Positions 33,116 to 45,125 of a stretch of DNA of 64,000 nt are shown one piece after another (positions within the stretch are counted from its first letter, which is position 1; every line of letters starts with the position of its first letter). The stretch is from contig LS997562.1 of assembly GCA_000469685.2 (NCBI GenBank), positions 38,848,345-38,912,344 on the forward strand. The letters are read 5' to 3'. The position numbers and the translations under genes were made by a program. Below the pieces are notes generated by a model. The model was given only the letters and a program-made list of their open reading frames with translations. It did no database searches and was not told the DNA's origin. Source of the stretch: Haemonchus contortus. Lineage: Eukaryota; Nematoda; Chromadorea; Rhabditida; Trichostrongylidae.

Positions 33116-34131
33116 TATTAAAATGGATCGAAACATGCTCGTGTCATTATTGTTGCTCGCAGTGAGAACCATGGTGAAGAACTAAACCATCCCATTCCGA
33201 AAGCAACCCGTACTGCCAGCTAACACCAACGGTTATAAACACGCTGTTTCATGTGCATAAAAAGGTCTATGTCCAGTGTTTTTCATAGAGAAATCTCTGA
33301 TAGACACTGGGCAGCGATCTTCTTGCCAGAACCGAGTTCGTATCAACACTGTCCTCACCCAAATAGTATTAACTCAGAATCCTAAGGATTACTGGTTGAG
33401 AAAGAGTGTCGATCACAATTCCTTCTTCCCACATTTTCGCATGGCTTTAATGTAATTTTTGTATACATTTTGCTGACACAATTCGATTTAATATCGTGCA
33501 GAGCAGTCGGATCGCCCGGCTTATGCCTTTTTAAGAAGTAGTTAAGATGCCCACTCATTCTAGAATGTGCTTTATCGGAACAGTCAATTTTTGATCTCCT
33601 TTTCCCACCTTGTCAAACATCCCACCTACTTTCTTTGATTGAGTTTTTTCCGCTGTCAGCCTCTCCGTTTTTTTTTTCAGAACTTCGAGGATATTTCGAG
33701 CTTCAGGTCTTATCTCCGTCCACGGCCGCATTGCCCTCCATTAACAACAAGCCAATCTTCATTTGCTGATCCGTACGTTTAAAACGATTGCTGAGCTACT
33801 GATCTTGCCTACCTCAGTTCGGTGCACGCTTCTCCTGCCTCAAAGACCTGTGCTCTTCGATTGCTAGTATATACCCGTACTTATTCTCCACAACGTTTCT
33901 TAACATACATTACACATACGTGAGTACTGACCTCGGTTGACAACTTCAGCTCGTGCCCTGCCTTTGGAATCACCCAACTCCATCTATTACGTCTCTAACC
34001 CCTTTTTTCTTGATTCTAGGAAATTTTGAGACTAGTTTTTTTTTCTTCCAAGCATGCAACTGCTGGAGCGCCCCACCCGCCCATGGTGGAACTATGCTGA
34101 ATTCAGGGATAGACATTTGATGATTTTTGTT
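33116..34131. other. Outer right arm, no gene
   Basis: 33,470-34,110 matches 11,380-11,880 and 59,860-60,250/60,708-60,860. It holds the empty site (around 33,985) of the SINE dimer inserted at 60.25-60.7 kb. Confidence 0.6.
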
Positions 34132-34189
34132 CATTTCTTTGTCCTCTGTATACTTTTTTTGACTCACTCCTCACTGCTGCTCATTTTTC

Positions 34190-34540
34190 ACTCCTGGTGG
34201 GTACAGGTGGTGTGGTAGCAAGTGGCTTACTGTAATCCACTCTGTGTGTGGTGTGTGGTATGTGGTATGAAGTATGTGCTGTGGTGTGGCGTGTGGTGTG
34301 TGTATGTGTGCGTGGGTTATGTAACTGTGTGTGGCATGTGGGGTAGGTTGTGTGTGTTTGGGTGATGTGGGGTGTGTTGTGTGGTGTGTGATTTGTGTGT
34401 ATGATCTGTGTGTATATGGTTAACGTGTGTGCGGTGTATGTATGTAGCTGAGTGGACTTTCTAACTATGTGAGGTATGTAGTGTGTTTGTATGTCGTAGT
34501 AGTTTATGTGTGCAGTGCATGTGTAGTGCATGTGGACAAG
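34190..34540 (+). repeat. Truncated SINE head plus GT-rich array
   Basis: GTACAGGTGGTGTGGTAGCA then AAGTGGCTTACTGTAATCCA, followed by imperfect GTGTGG/GTATGTGG repeats. Same join as 12,104 and 60,896. Confidence 0.6.
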
Positions 34541-34739
34541 CGACTTGTCTGTGAAGACAAGCCGTTTTTGTGACTTGTACGTCCGCTGGTCACAGCAAAT
34601 CATTGTTTCGGTCTAATTCATATCGAAAGCGTCACTACGCTTTCGAATGGGAGTCCGATGCGGGGTTACATGGCGAAATGAATAGAACAGGGTTTCACCC
34701 TTCTGGCCTTCTAGTGATGTCAGTTGCCAGAATCGTATC

Positions 34740-36360
34740 CGACCACCAATGACTTAAGAGCCTCAACCGATGGTCCATACCAATGAAGATAAGAATGTCC
34801 ATGGAGAGCCTCTCTGATAGTGGTGTTATCGTCGGTTGTCAAAGTGAACATGTGCTCTTCAGATTCTTGGTTGATCGGATGGATCAGTTATGCCAAAGTT
34901 AATACTTGATCAGAACTAATAAAGGGAAGAACCGAATCCTAGCCAAAAAACTGTTCCTCAAATTAAGGATAACAGGCCGGGTGTTCACAAACGTCACACG
35001 TAATGGATACCAGCTGCATTGTCTCGTTTATTCCAAGCTCACTTCAGGTTCTGCAAATATTTGTTATGCTTACGCTTTTTCGGTATTCCCTTCTGTTCAT
35101 GAACATTCCGACTTCTCACAGATGGTGAAAGAGGTTTGACTGTTCAGAAATCTTACTCCCAAGTTGATAGTCAGTTAGGCAGCCATTTTTCAGTATGCCT
35201 CCACGTGATGGTACTTTACATCAATCCACCTCTGATTAGTTGATGATGATATAATTGAAAAGGGAACCTACGAATCATCGTACGTGGCAGAGGTCCCATA
35301 AAACTGAGGCAGAGTTGATGTAGCGATGAAGTGCAGTATGCAGTTGGCAAGTGTTTCGGCTCTTCCGCAGTCGTAATGGAAGGCCTAGGTTGACCACGTC
35401 GTAGAACGAGGAAACTCAAATGACACACACCACTGATGAAGTGTCTGTTATTGTTTTTTGTCAGGGAAGGCAGTATCCATATATTTTTGTTTTTCATGAT
35501 ACATATCAATATCAATGGGTCGGTCTGCCAGTAGAATGAGCGTCTCCACTTTGAAACAGTGTCGTACGACTACTGCAAGGTCAGTCAATAGCATAAGGAA
35601 CCAAAGTATGTTAGCTTTGGTCTATAACTGTTACCACATTTCTTTGGCCCCTCGCATCAACACTAGTCCGGATTGGAGGCCTATCCATCCAACTCAGGTA
35701 TAACTTCAGTAGTACAAATCCTTCGACGTGTCTAGGCTAGGTCTGGAAGTGCCCGTGTTGTCTGTGCAGCTTTGTCTCTCGCTCTAGCTGGAAAACATTA
35801 ATTTTTATTACATTGACATTCCATTACGAGTGATTCGAATTGGCTCGCGCAGCCCAGCAATTGTGCATGTTGTGCTCTCCCACCTGCGCCGTGCCATCTT
35901 GTTGATTCGAGACCATCTATACTTGTAGAGAATATACCCTCCTTTACCAGAGCTTCAGCAGGAATGGAACACTGGGGTGGGTAAGTCAATCGAGCTTCCA
36001 ATGGTCACCCCACTCCAGCTTTTTGCCCGAAGTAATCATCTCACGCGCTACTCCTTCCTTTTCCTTTTTTCCTTTCCAATTCCAGAACAGTTCTTTTTCT
36101 GAGGCAGCAGTACGCGAAAATCGAATTTCCTCGGGAGCTTTGAAGCTTCCCCTATGAGAAGACCCATTTGCAGAGAAAACTTTCAGCACCAAGCACAAAT
36201 TTCTCTTGATCTTCTTTTGGCTCAAGGAAGGCTATTCCTACAGTTCGTTTGCGAACCCTACTATCCATGGTCTTTAATGCAGTTCCTTCTCCGCCTTTGA
36301 CTTGTTGTTTTTTGTCAGTCATGACACTATTATGGACTAGTGCAGCCTTGATAAGGGTTT
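34740..36360. repeat. Paralogous block D and flank, copy 3
   Basis: Collinear with 61,300-62,650 at high similarity and with 6,120-7,330 and 12,540-13,590 at lower similarity. Conserved minus frame at 35,216-35,515. Confidence 0.75.
35216..35515 (-). CDS. Unidentified conserved reading frame of block D, copy 3
   Basis: 99 codons; core NNNRHFISGVCHLSFLVLRR then GQPRPSITTAEEPKHL. The longest version of this frame. Product unknown and coding status uncertain. Confidence 0.3.
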   Translation of the reverse strand: MILICIMKNKNIWILPSLTKNNNRHFISGVCHLSFLVLRRGQPRPSITTAEEPKHLPTAYCTSSLHQLCLSFMGPLPRTMIRRFPFQLYHHQLIRGGLM

Positions 36361-36734
36361 CGAAGGTTCCAGATATTGACCTTCATTAAAGGCACACTTC
36401 ACGATTCAATTCGAGGGTCGGAAAAACCTCGCTTTTGATCGATGTCACGTCAGACGAGTGTCGAGCCAACACAGGTTGCAACTATTTAGTCTAGGACCCA
36501 CACACAATCAGACGATCGCCCAGTGATGAGGCGATTTTTTCCTCTAACCGTTTTTCCTCTGTTATTTTTTTGACTGCCGCAACCCCTTATTTACTTTCCT
36601 ACTCCTACAGGCTGAAAAGATGAGCTACTTCTGTTGTTACTAGGGTTTTTTTGTTCACTTATGCTCATGGCCATGTTGTGCCATCCAGATTATTGCGATG
36701 AGCGATTTTTTCCCTGAGAAATCTAAATACCTAA

Positions 36735-36799
36735 TCTCGAAAATATAATGTGACATTTGAAGGTGTAGTGGTTTTAATCGATTTCGAAGTGGCTCGGAG
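36735..36799 (-). pseudogene. S/T-rich exon remnant, copy 3
   Basis: Begins ATSKSIKTTTPSNVT but the acceptor AG seen in other copies is altered (TCCGAG directly before CCACTTC), and the frame stops within 20 codons. Confidence 0.35.
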
Positions 36800-36944
36800 A
36801 AAAATATCGCACCTTCTTCGATTTGTCGTCAAAATGTGTGTATAGAATTGGAAAGGACGCGACATCTGAACATCCACAGAAAACGGGTCATCAGATCAGA
36901 CGTACCCAAAGTCGCTTGTCTTATGTCAAGCTTAACACCTTTCT

Positions 36945-37010
36945 ATTAAGGTCAGAATTGTTGAGTGCCCGCAACGCTCGATAACGTCCATTACGTGACA
37001 GATTTCATGG
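36945..37010 (-). other. Conserved coding-like segment, copy 3
   Basis: NGRYRALRALNNSDLN on the minus strand, paralogous to 8,556-8,645 and 16,545-16,612. Confidence 0.35.
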
Positions 37011-37124
37011 TGTTCGTGAACGATCTCGTGTTCTCAATGAAAGCCTTACAATAATGAATATTCACATTGTTTTCAAGCTTACTGATAAGAACGAATACAG
37101 CTGGATTTGAATGTGTAGATATCC

Positions 37125-38352
37125 CACTTTATATAATTCGCTAAGTGTGTTGTCTATTGGTGTGTCGGTGTGGGTGTTTGACTGGAAATTCATAACTCCT
37201 GTTCCCGTGGACCTAGGAAGCTCGAATTTTGTAGGAGTACAGGGGACTGCATGGGAACACTTATGGCAGGTGGCAGGACCGGACTCCTCCTACAGGGGGC
37301 GGGGTTTGTGCAGAGTACACATTTGAAATGAAATTTGTAACTTCTGTTTCTGTGGACCTGGAGAGTTTGAATATCTTAAGATTACAGCTTTTCGTATTGA
37401 CAGTGGAGCCTCGGCTTTTCAATAAGTGGTGTAGGATGTGACGGGATCCTAGGTACTCCGTGACAAGAACCGATAATAACTGATAAAAGAAGATAAGGGG
37501 CCTAAGAGAGCAAGTGTCCCCTGGCGATCGAAATCGTAACGCCTTCGGTATTTACGATGTAGCTTTGGCTGTTCAGTATGTTTTATTCGATAAGGTGGGA
37601 TGGTAGAGTAGGGTGACAAAAGGAGTGGTAAGTGCAGTTATAGGGACCCATTAGCGGCATTACGATAAGCAGATTAGAATTTTGTCCATTTCTTGCTATC
37701 AGATTACGACCGCTACCCAGCAAAGTTTTTGACTTGCTGAAGGGTCCTTATAGTTCGATATCATTTGCGATAAAATTAACCGACCGACAGTTATTTGGAA
37801 CTCTTAACTAATGTTATCTCTGTGAAGTAAAAGGTTCATTGATAACATCTGATAATGGTGTTATCATCACACGAAACATTTGTAAGTACCGCCCAAGGCT
37901 TTGGATACCGGATAGTTTAGTATTTCTTGGGTATTCATCTTCAAGAACGAGAGCAAAAGATCAAGACTCCCAATTAAAGACATAAGTATCGACTTTCACT
38001 GAATACCAATACCCGATAGTCGTGTGTCAAACTTCGTGTACATAAAATATTATTTGCTTCGAAGAAGGGGTGAAGAGTTAGCCGATTACTACAACTTTGT
38101 CAAAGGAAGGAAGCCCGCCATCAGCCGTGCGAACCGACTTTACATGAGAAGGAGGATGCCCGGCGATAGCCACAGAAAAAATCGCTTTCCATTAGGAGCT
38201 AATACTGAGGGTTTAGAGCCTTCAAAGAAAAAGGAGAATCTGAAGAGTTAATTACGCATAGCAAATTTTTACAGGAAGGAGGAGCGCCCGGCGGAGACGG
38301 GCGATACCATAAGAAGGAGGGAAGCCCAGCGTTAGCCGGGCGGCCCGACTGG
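37125..38352 (+). repeat. Type-A Helitron-like repeat, nearly complete
   Basis: From TATATAATTCGCTAAGTGTG to hairpin GCCCAGCGTTAGCCGGGC (38,324-38,341), then GGCCCGACTGG at 38,352. Another GC hairpin sits at 38,286-38,303. Internal TGATAA/GATAA motifs at 37,465-37,500 and 37,845-37,870. The 3' layout (hairpin, 11 bases, CTGG end) is that of Helitrons; no Rep/helicase gene is present. Confidence 0.65.
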
Positions 38353-40093
38353 CATGTGATATAAGTGAAAACTACCTAGTCATGAAGGGAAAACGAAAAT
38401 TATTATATGCAAACCCGCGTTTTTTCCGTGAATTCTGAACGCATATACTTACGGGGATTGTGTGTGTATCCCTTTTTACTTATGCCTTATTTAACCACAG
38501 CAGTGGAACTTACAAATCTGTATGTGTAGTCGAACACACGAAGAGTAAAGTCGATGGCCGAATTCCGCCGTCGACTTTTCTTTGGTCTTTCAAAAAAGGG
38601 TTCATTGATTTGATTTTTCATTCCTAAATAATAATTCAATCCGAGGTTGAACGACATTATCTAAAAGGTGTCTATCTGAGCAGAGTAGCTGTTGGTAAGT
38701 CATTCTTCTAGCAAATGAGGAAATAAAGGGGATGGCGCTAGAATGGTGAAATACAGTGAGTGTGTCCTCTGAGGACCGCGGTCATCGGTGGGAGATGCTA
38801 AAACGCATCGATGTGGAACCTTCTGGGATTTTGTTCGTCGAAAAAGGCCTATACATGTGGAGTAAAGAACGCTGCGAAACACGAGAGTGAACAGGATCTG
38901 ATTTAGGGAGCTTTCCGATGTCTAGATCGAAGATCTAGATCGATGAGGTCTCTAAATGAGATCTTAATCTAGACTCAATCAGGAACCTTTTGGAAGTTAA
39001 AAGCACGCACGAGAGTTCAGAAAACGCCGCTCAAGCAAGCAAGTTCCCTACTTTTTCTAGTTTTTGTGTAGCATAACTCAACTAGGGAAAGGCCATGAAG
39101 GGGCAAGTAAGGCATTATCACACAAGCGTAACCCTACCTTATGGACATAGTAATACGGTGGACATATGACATAGTAATACGGTGGACATATGGACAGTGG
39201 ACATAATAGTAATACTCATGGCAGGTGTCATGACCAGACTCCGCCGAAAGGGCGTGGGGGTCGTGCAGAGTAGACTTTTGAGCGGAAATTCTGAACTTTT
39301 GTTTCTGTGGACCTAAAGAGTTCAACCTAGTAGATTACAGCTTTTCGCATTAACAGTGGGACCTCGGGATTCAATAAGTGGTGTAGGATATGACGAGATC
39401 TTAGGTACTCGGTGACAGGAAGCGATAATAGTTGTTAAAAGAAGATAAGGGGTCCTAGAGAGCAGCCTACCGCTCAAAATCCTAACTCTTCGGTTTTTAC
39501 AATGTAGCTTTGACTGTTCACTATGTTTCATTCGATAAGACGAGATGCTAGAATAGGGTGACAGAAGTAAGTGGTGAGTGCAGTGATAGGGACCCATTAG
39601 CGGCACTACGATAAGCAGATGAAAATTTCGTTTATTTCTCGCTATTAGATAACGACCCCTATTCACTAAGATTTGTGACCCAAGGAGGGTTTCTAATTGT
39701 TCAGTACCATTTGCGGCAAAACATAAGTGACTGCCAGTTACTTGGATTTCTTAGCTAATGATATCTCTGTGAAGAAGGTCTATTGATAACAACTGATAAT
39801 GGTGTTATCATCACAGGAACATTTGTGAGTTCCGCCCAAGGCTTTCATTACGTAAAAGTTCTATCTTCATTGGATAATTATCTTTAAGAAAGAGAGCATA
39901 AGATCGAGACTTCCAATTAATGGCGTAAGCACCGTCTTATACGTATACCATTTGCACTGTTCTGCTACTCCTGTATCTGAATTCGTGTACAAGAAAATGT
40001 TACTCGTTTCAAAGAAGGAGGGGAAAGTTAGTCGATTACTAAAACTCTGTCAGAAAAGGAGGCAGGCCCAAGGTTAGCGGTCGAACCGGCTGG
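38353..40093 (+). repeat. Paralogous flank followed by a second, truncated type-A repeat
   Basis: 38,360-38,590 matches 63,510-63,900. 38,640-39,120 matches 21,120-21,590. 39,190-40,093 is type-A sequence lacking the 5' end, with TGATAA at 39,790-39,800 and a degenerate 3' end at CCGGCTGG (40,093). Short tandem TAGTAATACGGTGGACATATG units at 39,140-39,200. No gene. Confidence 0.5.
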
Positions 40094-40611
40094 TATGAAG
40101 ATATGTCGTTTAAATACCTGCCTGAGTCAACCCAGCGTTTTACCGCTCCGAGATCGACTGATTGATACCAGACTTGTCTGGGGAGATAAAAATAATGATT
40201 TGTATTATACATTGGCTATACATCGCAAGTCACTGGGTAGGACATGCACGCACTCAAACTCGAACGTGATGATCGCGTCCTGGAAACGGGTTCGAACAGT
40301 GCCAGAAGCTCGATCTCTTTGTCACTCATGACTTACACTTCCTGATATGTCTTGAGAATTTGATTTTGAAAAACGCCTGATGGTATGGACACATAAATAT
40401 GTAATTTCTATGAATGATTATTAATAATAATAAATGTTATTGAAAGAAGTTCTGAAGTGTGCGAGTGAACAGCGATGACAGCCATGTAAAAGATAATGTA
40501 ATTGATTTTGTATTCGAAAATCGACTGAAACTTAATCTTTATTAATGTTGTCACGATCCAGATTTGATGAATTCGTTCGAAGGTGAGGGATTTATGGTAG
40601 AATTCAAAAGT

Positions 40612-40746
40612 TTATTCTTTCGAAAGCGTCATCACTTCTTTCGAACCACCCTCCTTTGATTTACTTTCCCGTGACCCTTCATTTGACATTTCTTGGGATC
40701 CTTTTAACTTGCTTGTCCCTCTTTTTCCAACTGCTCCTTCCACATG
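40612..40746 (-). CDS. Family X cytoplasmic tail exon, copy 3
   Basis: 135 bp, TTTTTTATAG acceptor; 44 residues ending EVMTLSKE, TAA stop. Confidence 0.72.
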   Translation of the reverse strand, partial: HVEGAVGKRGTSKLKGSQEMSNEGSRESKSKEGGSKEVMTLSKE

Positions 40747-40813
40747 CTATAAAAAACTCCCTTCCGCTAAAGTACGGTGATGAAGAGCCACTGGAATCAG
40801 TGTGACTGATTAC

Positions 40814-40901
40814 CTCGTTTCTCTTTCTGTTTCTCATCATAACTGGAATAATTGCGATAATAACAATAAGAGAGATTGCACAAGCTACCAGGACTGCAAG
40901 A
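40814..40901 (-). CDS. Family X transmembrane exon, copy 3
   Basis: 88 bp, TTTCAG acceptor, GTAATC donor; hydrophobic helix plus RNRKRNE. Same phases as copy 2. Confidence 0.72.
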
Positions 40902-41514
40902 CTGAAAGACATTGTGAGTGAAAGGAATGTTAAGTCATTTTTTGCGTCATCAAAATCGCCTATGTATTAACTAATACGTTTATGATTGCAAAAGTCAATG
41001 GAAAAGGCGAAGGATCCTTGGCCCTGACAGACTCCCCATTTCCCCTCTGATGTTCTTTCCCATCAAATCATGGGTACAGTAGAGGACTTGTCAGAATTGC
41101 CAGTACAAATGTTTCATTTTCGCCTTTCACATTAGCTTCTCAATGCATTTAGAAAATTTTCTTTGGGAAAGAGTTTATGATACCATTTCGTCCAACCCCG
41201 AGTATAACCCATGAACTTACCCATACTGCCCAAGAAGTGAATACATTGGCTGGTGCTCGGCAGCCTACAAATAAATCATTTTTCCTTTCAAAAGTTCCAT
41301 TCATCAGGACTTGTTAGCGCCTCTTACTGTCTCGTATCTCGTAGTGAGCATAAATTAGTCAGGTTTCTCTCTCAACTTTCCATCCTCATTGTTTTTCTTA
41401 TTTTTTTCTTATAATGTCCTTTTTGCCGAAAGCACAAGATAAGTGAAAAGTCTGAGGTGCGCTAGATCCCTGTAGTACCTGATAGCTGCTATGGAGCAAA
41501 ATCGCATCCCACTG

Positions 41515-41790
41515 TATATAAGGAGCTCAGTGTGAATAGTGTTTTTTTTGGTGTGTGTTTTTGACCAGAAATTCATAATTCCTTACCCCGTAAACTTATA
41601 GCGGTAGAATTTGTTGAAAGCAAAGCAGGTGGCAGGACGAGAATACCTGTATGGTAGGCCACAAAACTGGAGCGGCTGAAGAAGAAGAAGGAAGAAGAAG
41701 AAGAAGAAGAAAGATGAAGAATAAGAAGAAAAAGAAAGATGAAGAAGAATAAGGAAGCAGAAGAAGATGGGAGGAGAAGAAAACAACTTA
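41515..41790 (+). repeat. Type-A repeat fragment with GAA-rich tract
   Basis: Same insertion as at 22,905-23,110. Purine tract of GAAGAAG and AAGAAGAAG at 41,679-41,780, longer here than in copy 2. Confidence 0.7.
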
Positions 41791-42077
41791 TATGCAATCA
41801 TGGAGCTCCTTACCGCAACAATGAGCACAACAACGTCGCTTGTTTCAGAGATAACAGGTAATCAAAATTTGCCTATAGACCTGGTGTAACTGTTCGGCAT
41901 GTATGTCAACTTACAGTTCACGCCGTGAAGACTACCTCTGAAATGACGCACCGAGTTCGATCTAGGCACGGCATGTTACTACGGCGATGCTTCAGACGTT
42001 TTCGATAGACCACTGTTTGATTGCACAAACTACTGTACAATGATGATATCGCGCCAGAAACTTTCCTACCAATCTAC

Positions 42078-42286
42078 CTTGATGATACAACACTTCCGAC
42101 AACCTACAGCCGGTGTCTCGACCACAACAATCTGCACTGCCAACGGTAGCAGTGGGATCGACTCATCAATCGGAGGAGTTCTTCTTGAAAACTACATCCA
42201 AAGCAGCTGGGTGCTCAGTGAATTAACGTACTGAGTAGACGTCTCGTTGGAATTGATTGGACCTGAGCTTCCTAAATCGATAAACC
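42078..42286 (-). pseudogene. Family X exon P, copy 3, with stop codon
   Basis: 209 bp, GTAGAT donor, CCACATAG acceptor. Starts FIDLGSSGPINSNE. A TAG and local rearrangement remove the first Cys motif. Copy 2 (23,419-23,624) is open. Confidence 0.6.
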
Positions 42287-42289
42287 CTA

Positions 42290-43270
42290 TGTGGGAGGAC
42301 ATGATTAGAGATGTTTCGGTCGATTCTTTCTTCATAAATACGGTCGTGAAGAGGAGGGATAACCACAACATCTATGTTTTTTCGAGAGGCTAGAGTCAAG
42401 GGTAGCTACCTGTACAATGTCCAAGAGCTATATCATCATAATACTTTTATTTCATCGTTAAGTTGTTGCTTATTGATACATGCTTTGTTTGTCCCACTCT
42501 GATTTCTCTTGTTCTATATCACCCCCGTACTTTATGGTTTTCTCTTGCGCTCCCGTTTATCCACAAGCAACATACCCAACCGAATATTATTCCGGTATTA
42601 CTTTGCGCCCGTACGTCTACTTCGGGTGTGATTCCGCGGCCTGCAGAACAGGCCGCGTAAGGGCGATAGAGCAGTTCTCAAGACACAGGCAGTAAAAATC
42701 TTCTGCTTCCTTCTACGAAGAGTGAGCGAAGGGGTAAAGGGGAAGGCAGATGAATGATAGCCGACTTTTAGTTTCGCTTTGGAGCACTACGATGTGATAT
42801 TGCGAATTGCGAATTCCTCCCTGATCACCCTTACTATATACCTATACACAATGCGTCCGCTTATCTGTCTTCGTGTCTGGTGATTCTTCCTTCATAAATA
42901 CACAACTTGATTCCACAAAGGCCTGGACTTCATGAAAAAGAAAATGGAGCGAGCAAGACACTGTATGTGCTGGGTATCCGGCGCATTTCCATCAATGATG
43001 GGCCGATCGTGTATTTAGTGGAGGATGCTTTTTAAAATAAGTAACTCTGCTCGAAAAAGTTCTAGCAAGCGGAAGAAAGTGATTAGAAGCTACTGAAGGG
43101 GTCTCTTCATATCGCCAAATGGGGGTTTTCAAAGAGCAGTTGATCTCGAAGCATACCACTGTGTTCTTCACTCGATCCATGGGCTTATATTCGTTATTCG
43201 GGCTTTTTACAGTCTGATCCACGTTACCACACTATCGGTTAGGCTACCCCAGGTGTGGTTGTACACCAAC
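42290..43270. other. Intron of X copy 3, paralogous to 23,630-24,300
   Basis: Matches copy 2 up to about 42,970. A conserved TTCTGCAG followed by GCCGC(T/G)GAATCAC (minus; near 42,650 and 23,945) could be a short exon (AAESLSKS) but is disrupted here by a TAG. Confidence 0.4.
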
Positions 43271-43279
43271 CGTGAGTCT

Positions 43280-45125
43280 ATTGCATAGTTACGCAATGAG
43301 ATGCTGCTATGACCATCTCGGACCTATCGTACACTTACCTGACGAGTGAGATCAGATTCATGTTTGGTTCTCCAAGCACTCTCCAAATGACTTGTCGCGG
43401 GAGACGATCGGAAACCTCCCCCAAAGTCGGGAAAGGTAGATGGGTGGGTCTGAGTTTCTTCTGTACTTCTTCATCACTTGCCTTCCTATGGAGATGGCAT
43501 CCGTTGTAGACCTTTTCGGCGTTAGATCAAACTGCTCCTGTGTGATTGGTGCAATGTTCCTCGATTATAAGACGAGTAACCGCTCGCACAGTTTTACTGT
43601 ATGCGCATCAATCTGGCTCCACTGTATATGAAGCTATCCATCGCATCCTTTTTGCTTGGAAACGGGGACGATGGTACTGTTTTACGGGTGTTCTTTCTTC
43701 GGTGAACAGTGTCCAGGACTTGCGTAAGTACCATAATCTTGTGCTCTTCAAGTGCTTTTCATGCCTCCATCGATATCCCGTCCGGGTCAGTTGCCTTCTG
43801 AACAAGCATCTTTTTTGTTGCTCGGCAGGCCCCTTCTTCTGCTCGGACTGTGGTCACTGGTCCAACCGATGCGATGTGGTTCTATATGGGAGCTGTTCGC
43901 ATGGTAAAACTTCTCGTTATGAGCCTATCTGCGAGCTCGTTCTACCTGCGCCTAACCTCACCAAACTTGCGTGGGATTGCACCGTCACTGTCCTTTGCAG
44001 CCCCACTATTCCGATGATTTGAGTAATTTTGTGTAATCACTGGCTGAAGATGCATTTCTCTTACAAGGCAACTATTTCCGTATTCTTCGCTTCCGCTGTA
44101 TCAGCTTTGGCGAGTCTTTCGAAAGTTCTGTAGGCATCTAAGTCTTCTGGAGCTCACGTATTTTGCCAGCGCCTGTGACGTCTTTCTTCATCGTTCCATT
44201 CCATCATTCGATAGTCACAAATCCTTGAGTCCTCCTAATCCCCCTTTCGTTTCTCCCACGTCATCCTGGCACCCTGTAATATGAATTACATAGTGCTGCG
44301 AAGTGCCTATTGGATCACTCCTTCAGGATTTGAGATACAGGTTCCAGCATTCATCTCGTTCGAGTTTTCCTCTTGCAGCTACCCTTTTTAGCTCGGTGCA
44401 GGTTACAACGCCGGAGCCTTCGCTCCATTCTTATCTTGATTTCTTGTGAAGCTTGATGGCTGTGTCTGCTGAGAGAAGTGTGTGCTGTGGAGCCAGATTT
44501 TATCCGGGCAGTACCTTGTCCTTAATGGTTTCGATTTTTTTTACAAACACGTTGTCTGAATTCTCCTGACTTACTCCACTGTTGTAGATCAACTTCTGCA
44601 TTTACCTTCTTGCGAAGAAAGGGCTGTAGACTGCTAGGTCGTGAGCTGTGGTCAGGTCGAGAGCTCTCTATCCTTCTTTGCTCCGTACTCCTTTCCCTCC
44701 ACCCTCGTAAGCCCTTTCTTGGTCCCTCCGTCCACTGCCGGCGTGTCATTCACGTAACCGTCTGCGATGACACACTTCTCTTATTTTTTCGCACTTGATG
44801 CAGCCGGCTTGCGTACGTACACAGATATTGTTGTCCAATACCTTTCTTCTCAATCCTCGCAGTCGCGACTCAACCGCTGACCTGTTAGCAGCGGAGACAT
44901 ATTGTTTGCTGAATGCATTTGCTGCTGTGGTGAAGAGGCCGAATCGTTTCGTATGGTCTTCTCCGTTGTGGTGTACTTGACGCCCTCCCCGATTCCTCTG
45001 GACTTACAATTATGTAGCTCCCTTGCAGTCTGTTTCTTGGATGCATGGAACTTCGATGTCCTTACGCTTCTTCAAACCAAGAACCATTCGGGGCTTTTCA
45101 GTAGGCGGGAGCCTGCGTCCAAAGT
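43280..45125 (-). mobile_element. Non-LTR retrotransposon (LINE), EN and RT domains, decayed
   Basis: Minus strand, in pieces in three frames. From the right: AP endonuclease start with KKRKDIEVPCIQETDCKGA (about 45,080-45,010, the IQET of the active site), RIEKKGIGQQYLC / QAGCIKCEKIREV (44,870-44,770), ALDLTTAHDLAVYSPFF (about 44,680), KVLPG..LAPQH..SADTAIKL, GETKGGLG. The RT part has DPDGISMEAWKALEEHKI with a stop at the Trp (about 43,790), KKDAMDSFIYSGARLM (about 43,640) and DRLPRQVIWRVLGEP (about 43,400). Order and motifs are those of nematode LINE polyproteins of the F52C9.6-like type. The YADD region is missing at the 3' end. Many stops and shifts; inactive. Lies in an intron of X copy 3. 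Confidence 0.85.

Larger units (their letters stand above)
29601..34131 (-). repeat. Large palindrome, right arm (4.53 kb)
   Basis: Inverted partner of 24,603-29,132. The right arm keeps native continuity: sequence beyond 34,131 goes on collinearly with block D as in the 60.9-kb copy. The arm has a 59-bp tandem duplication (30,311-30,428) that the 54.8-kb copy lacks. Confidence 0.95.

Noticed and set aside
24603..34131. Palindrome as a pure assembly artefact
   Set aside because: Not excluded, but scattered differences between arms, different native sequence beyond each edge and a SINE-derived breakpoint argue for a real event. Long reads are the deciding test.
43546..44022. 158-codon plus-strand frame
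   Set aside because: It is the antisense shadow of the reverse transcriptase part of the minus-strand LINE, which explains the sequence fully.
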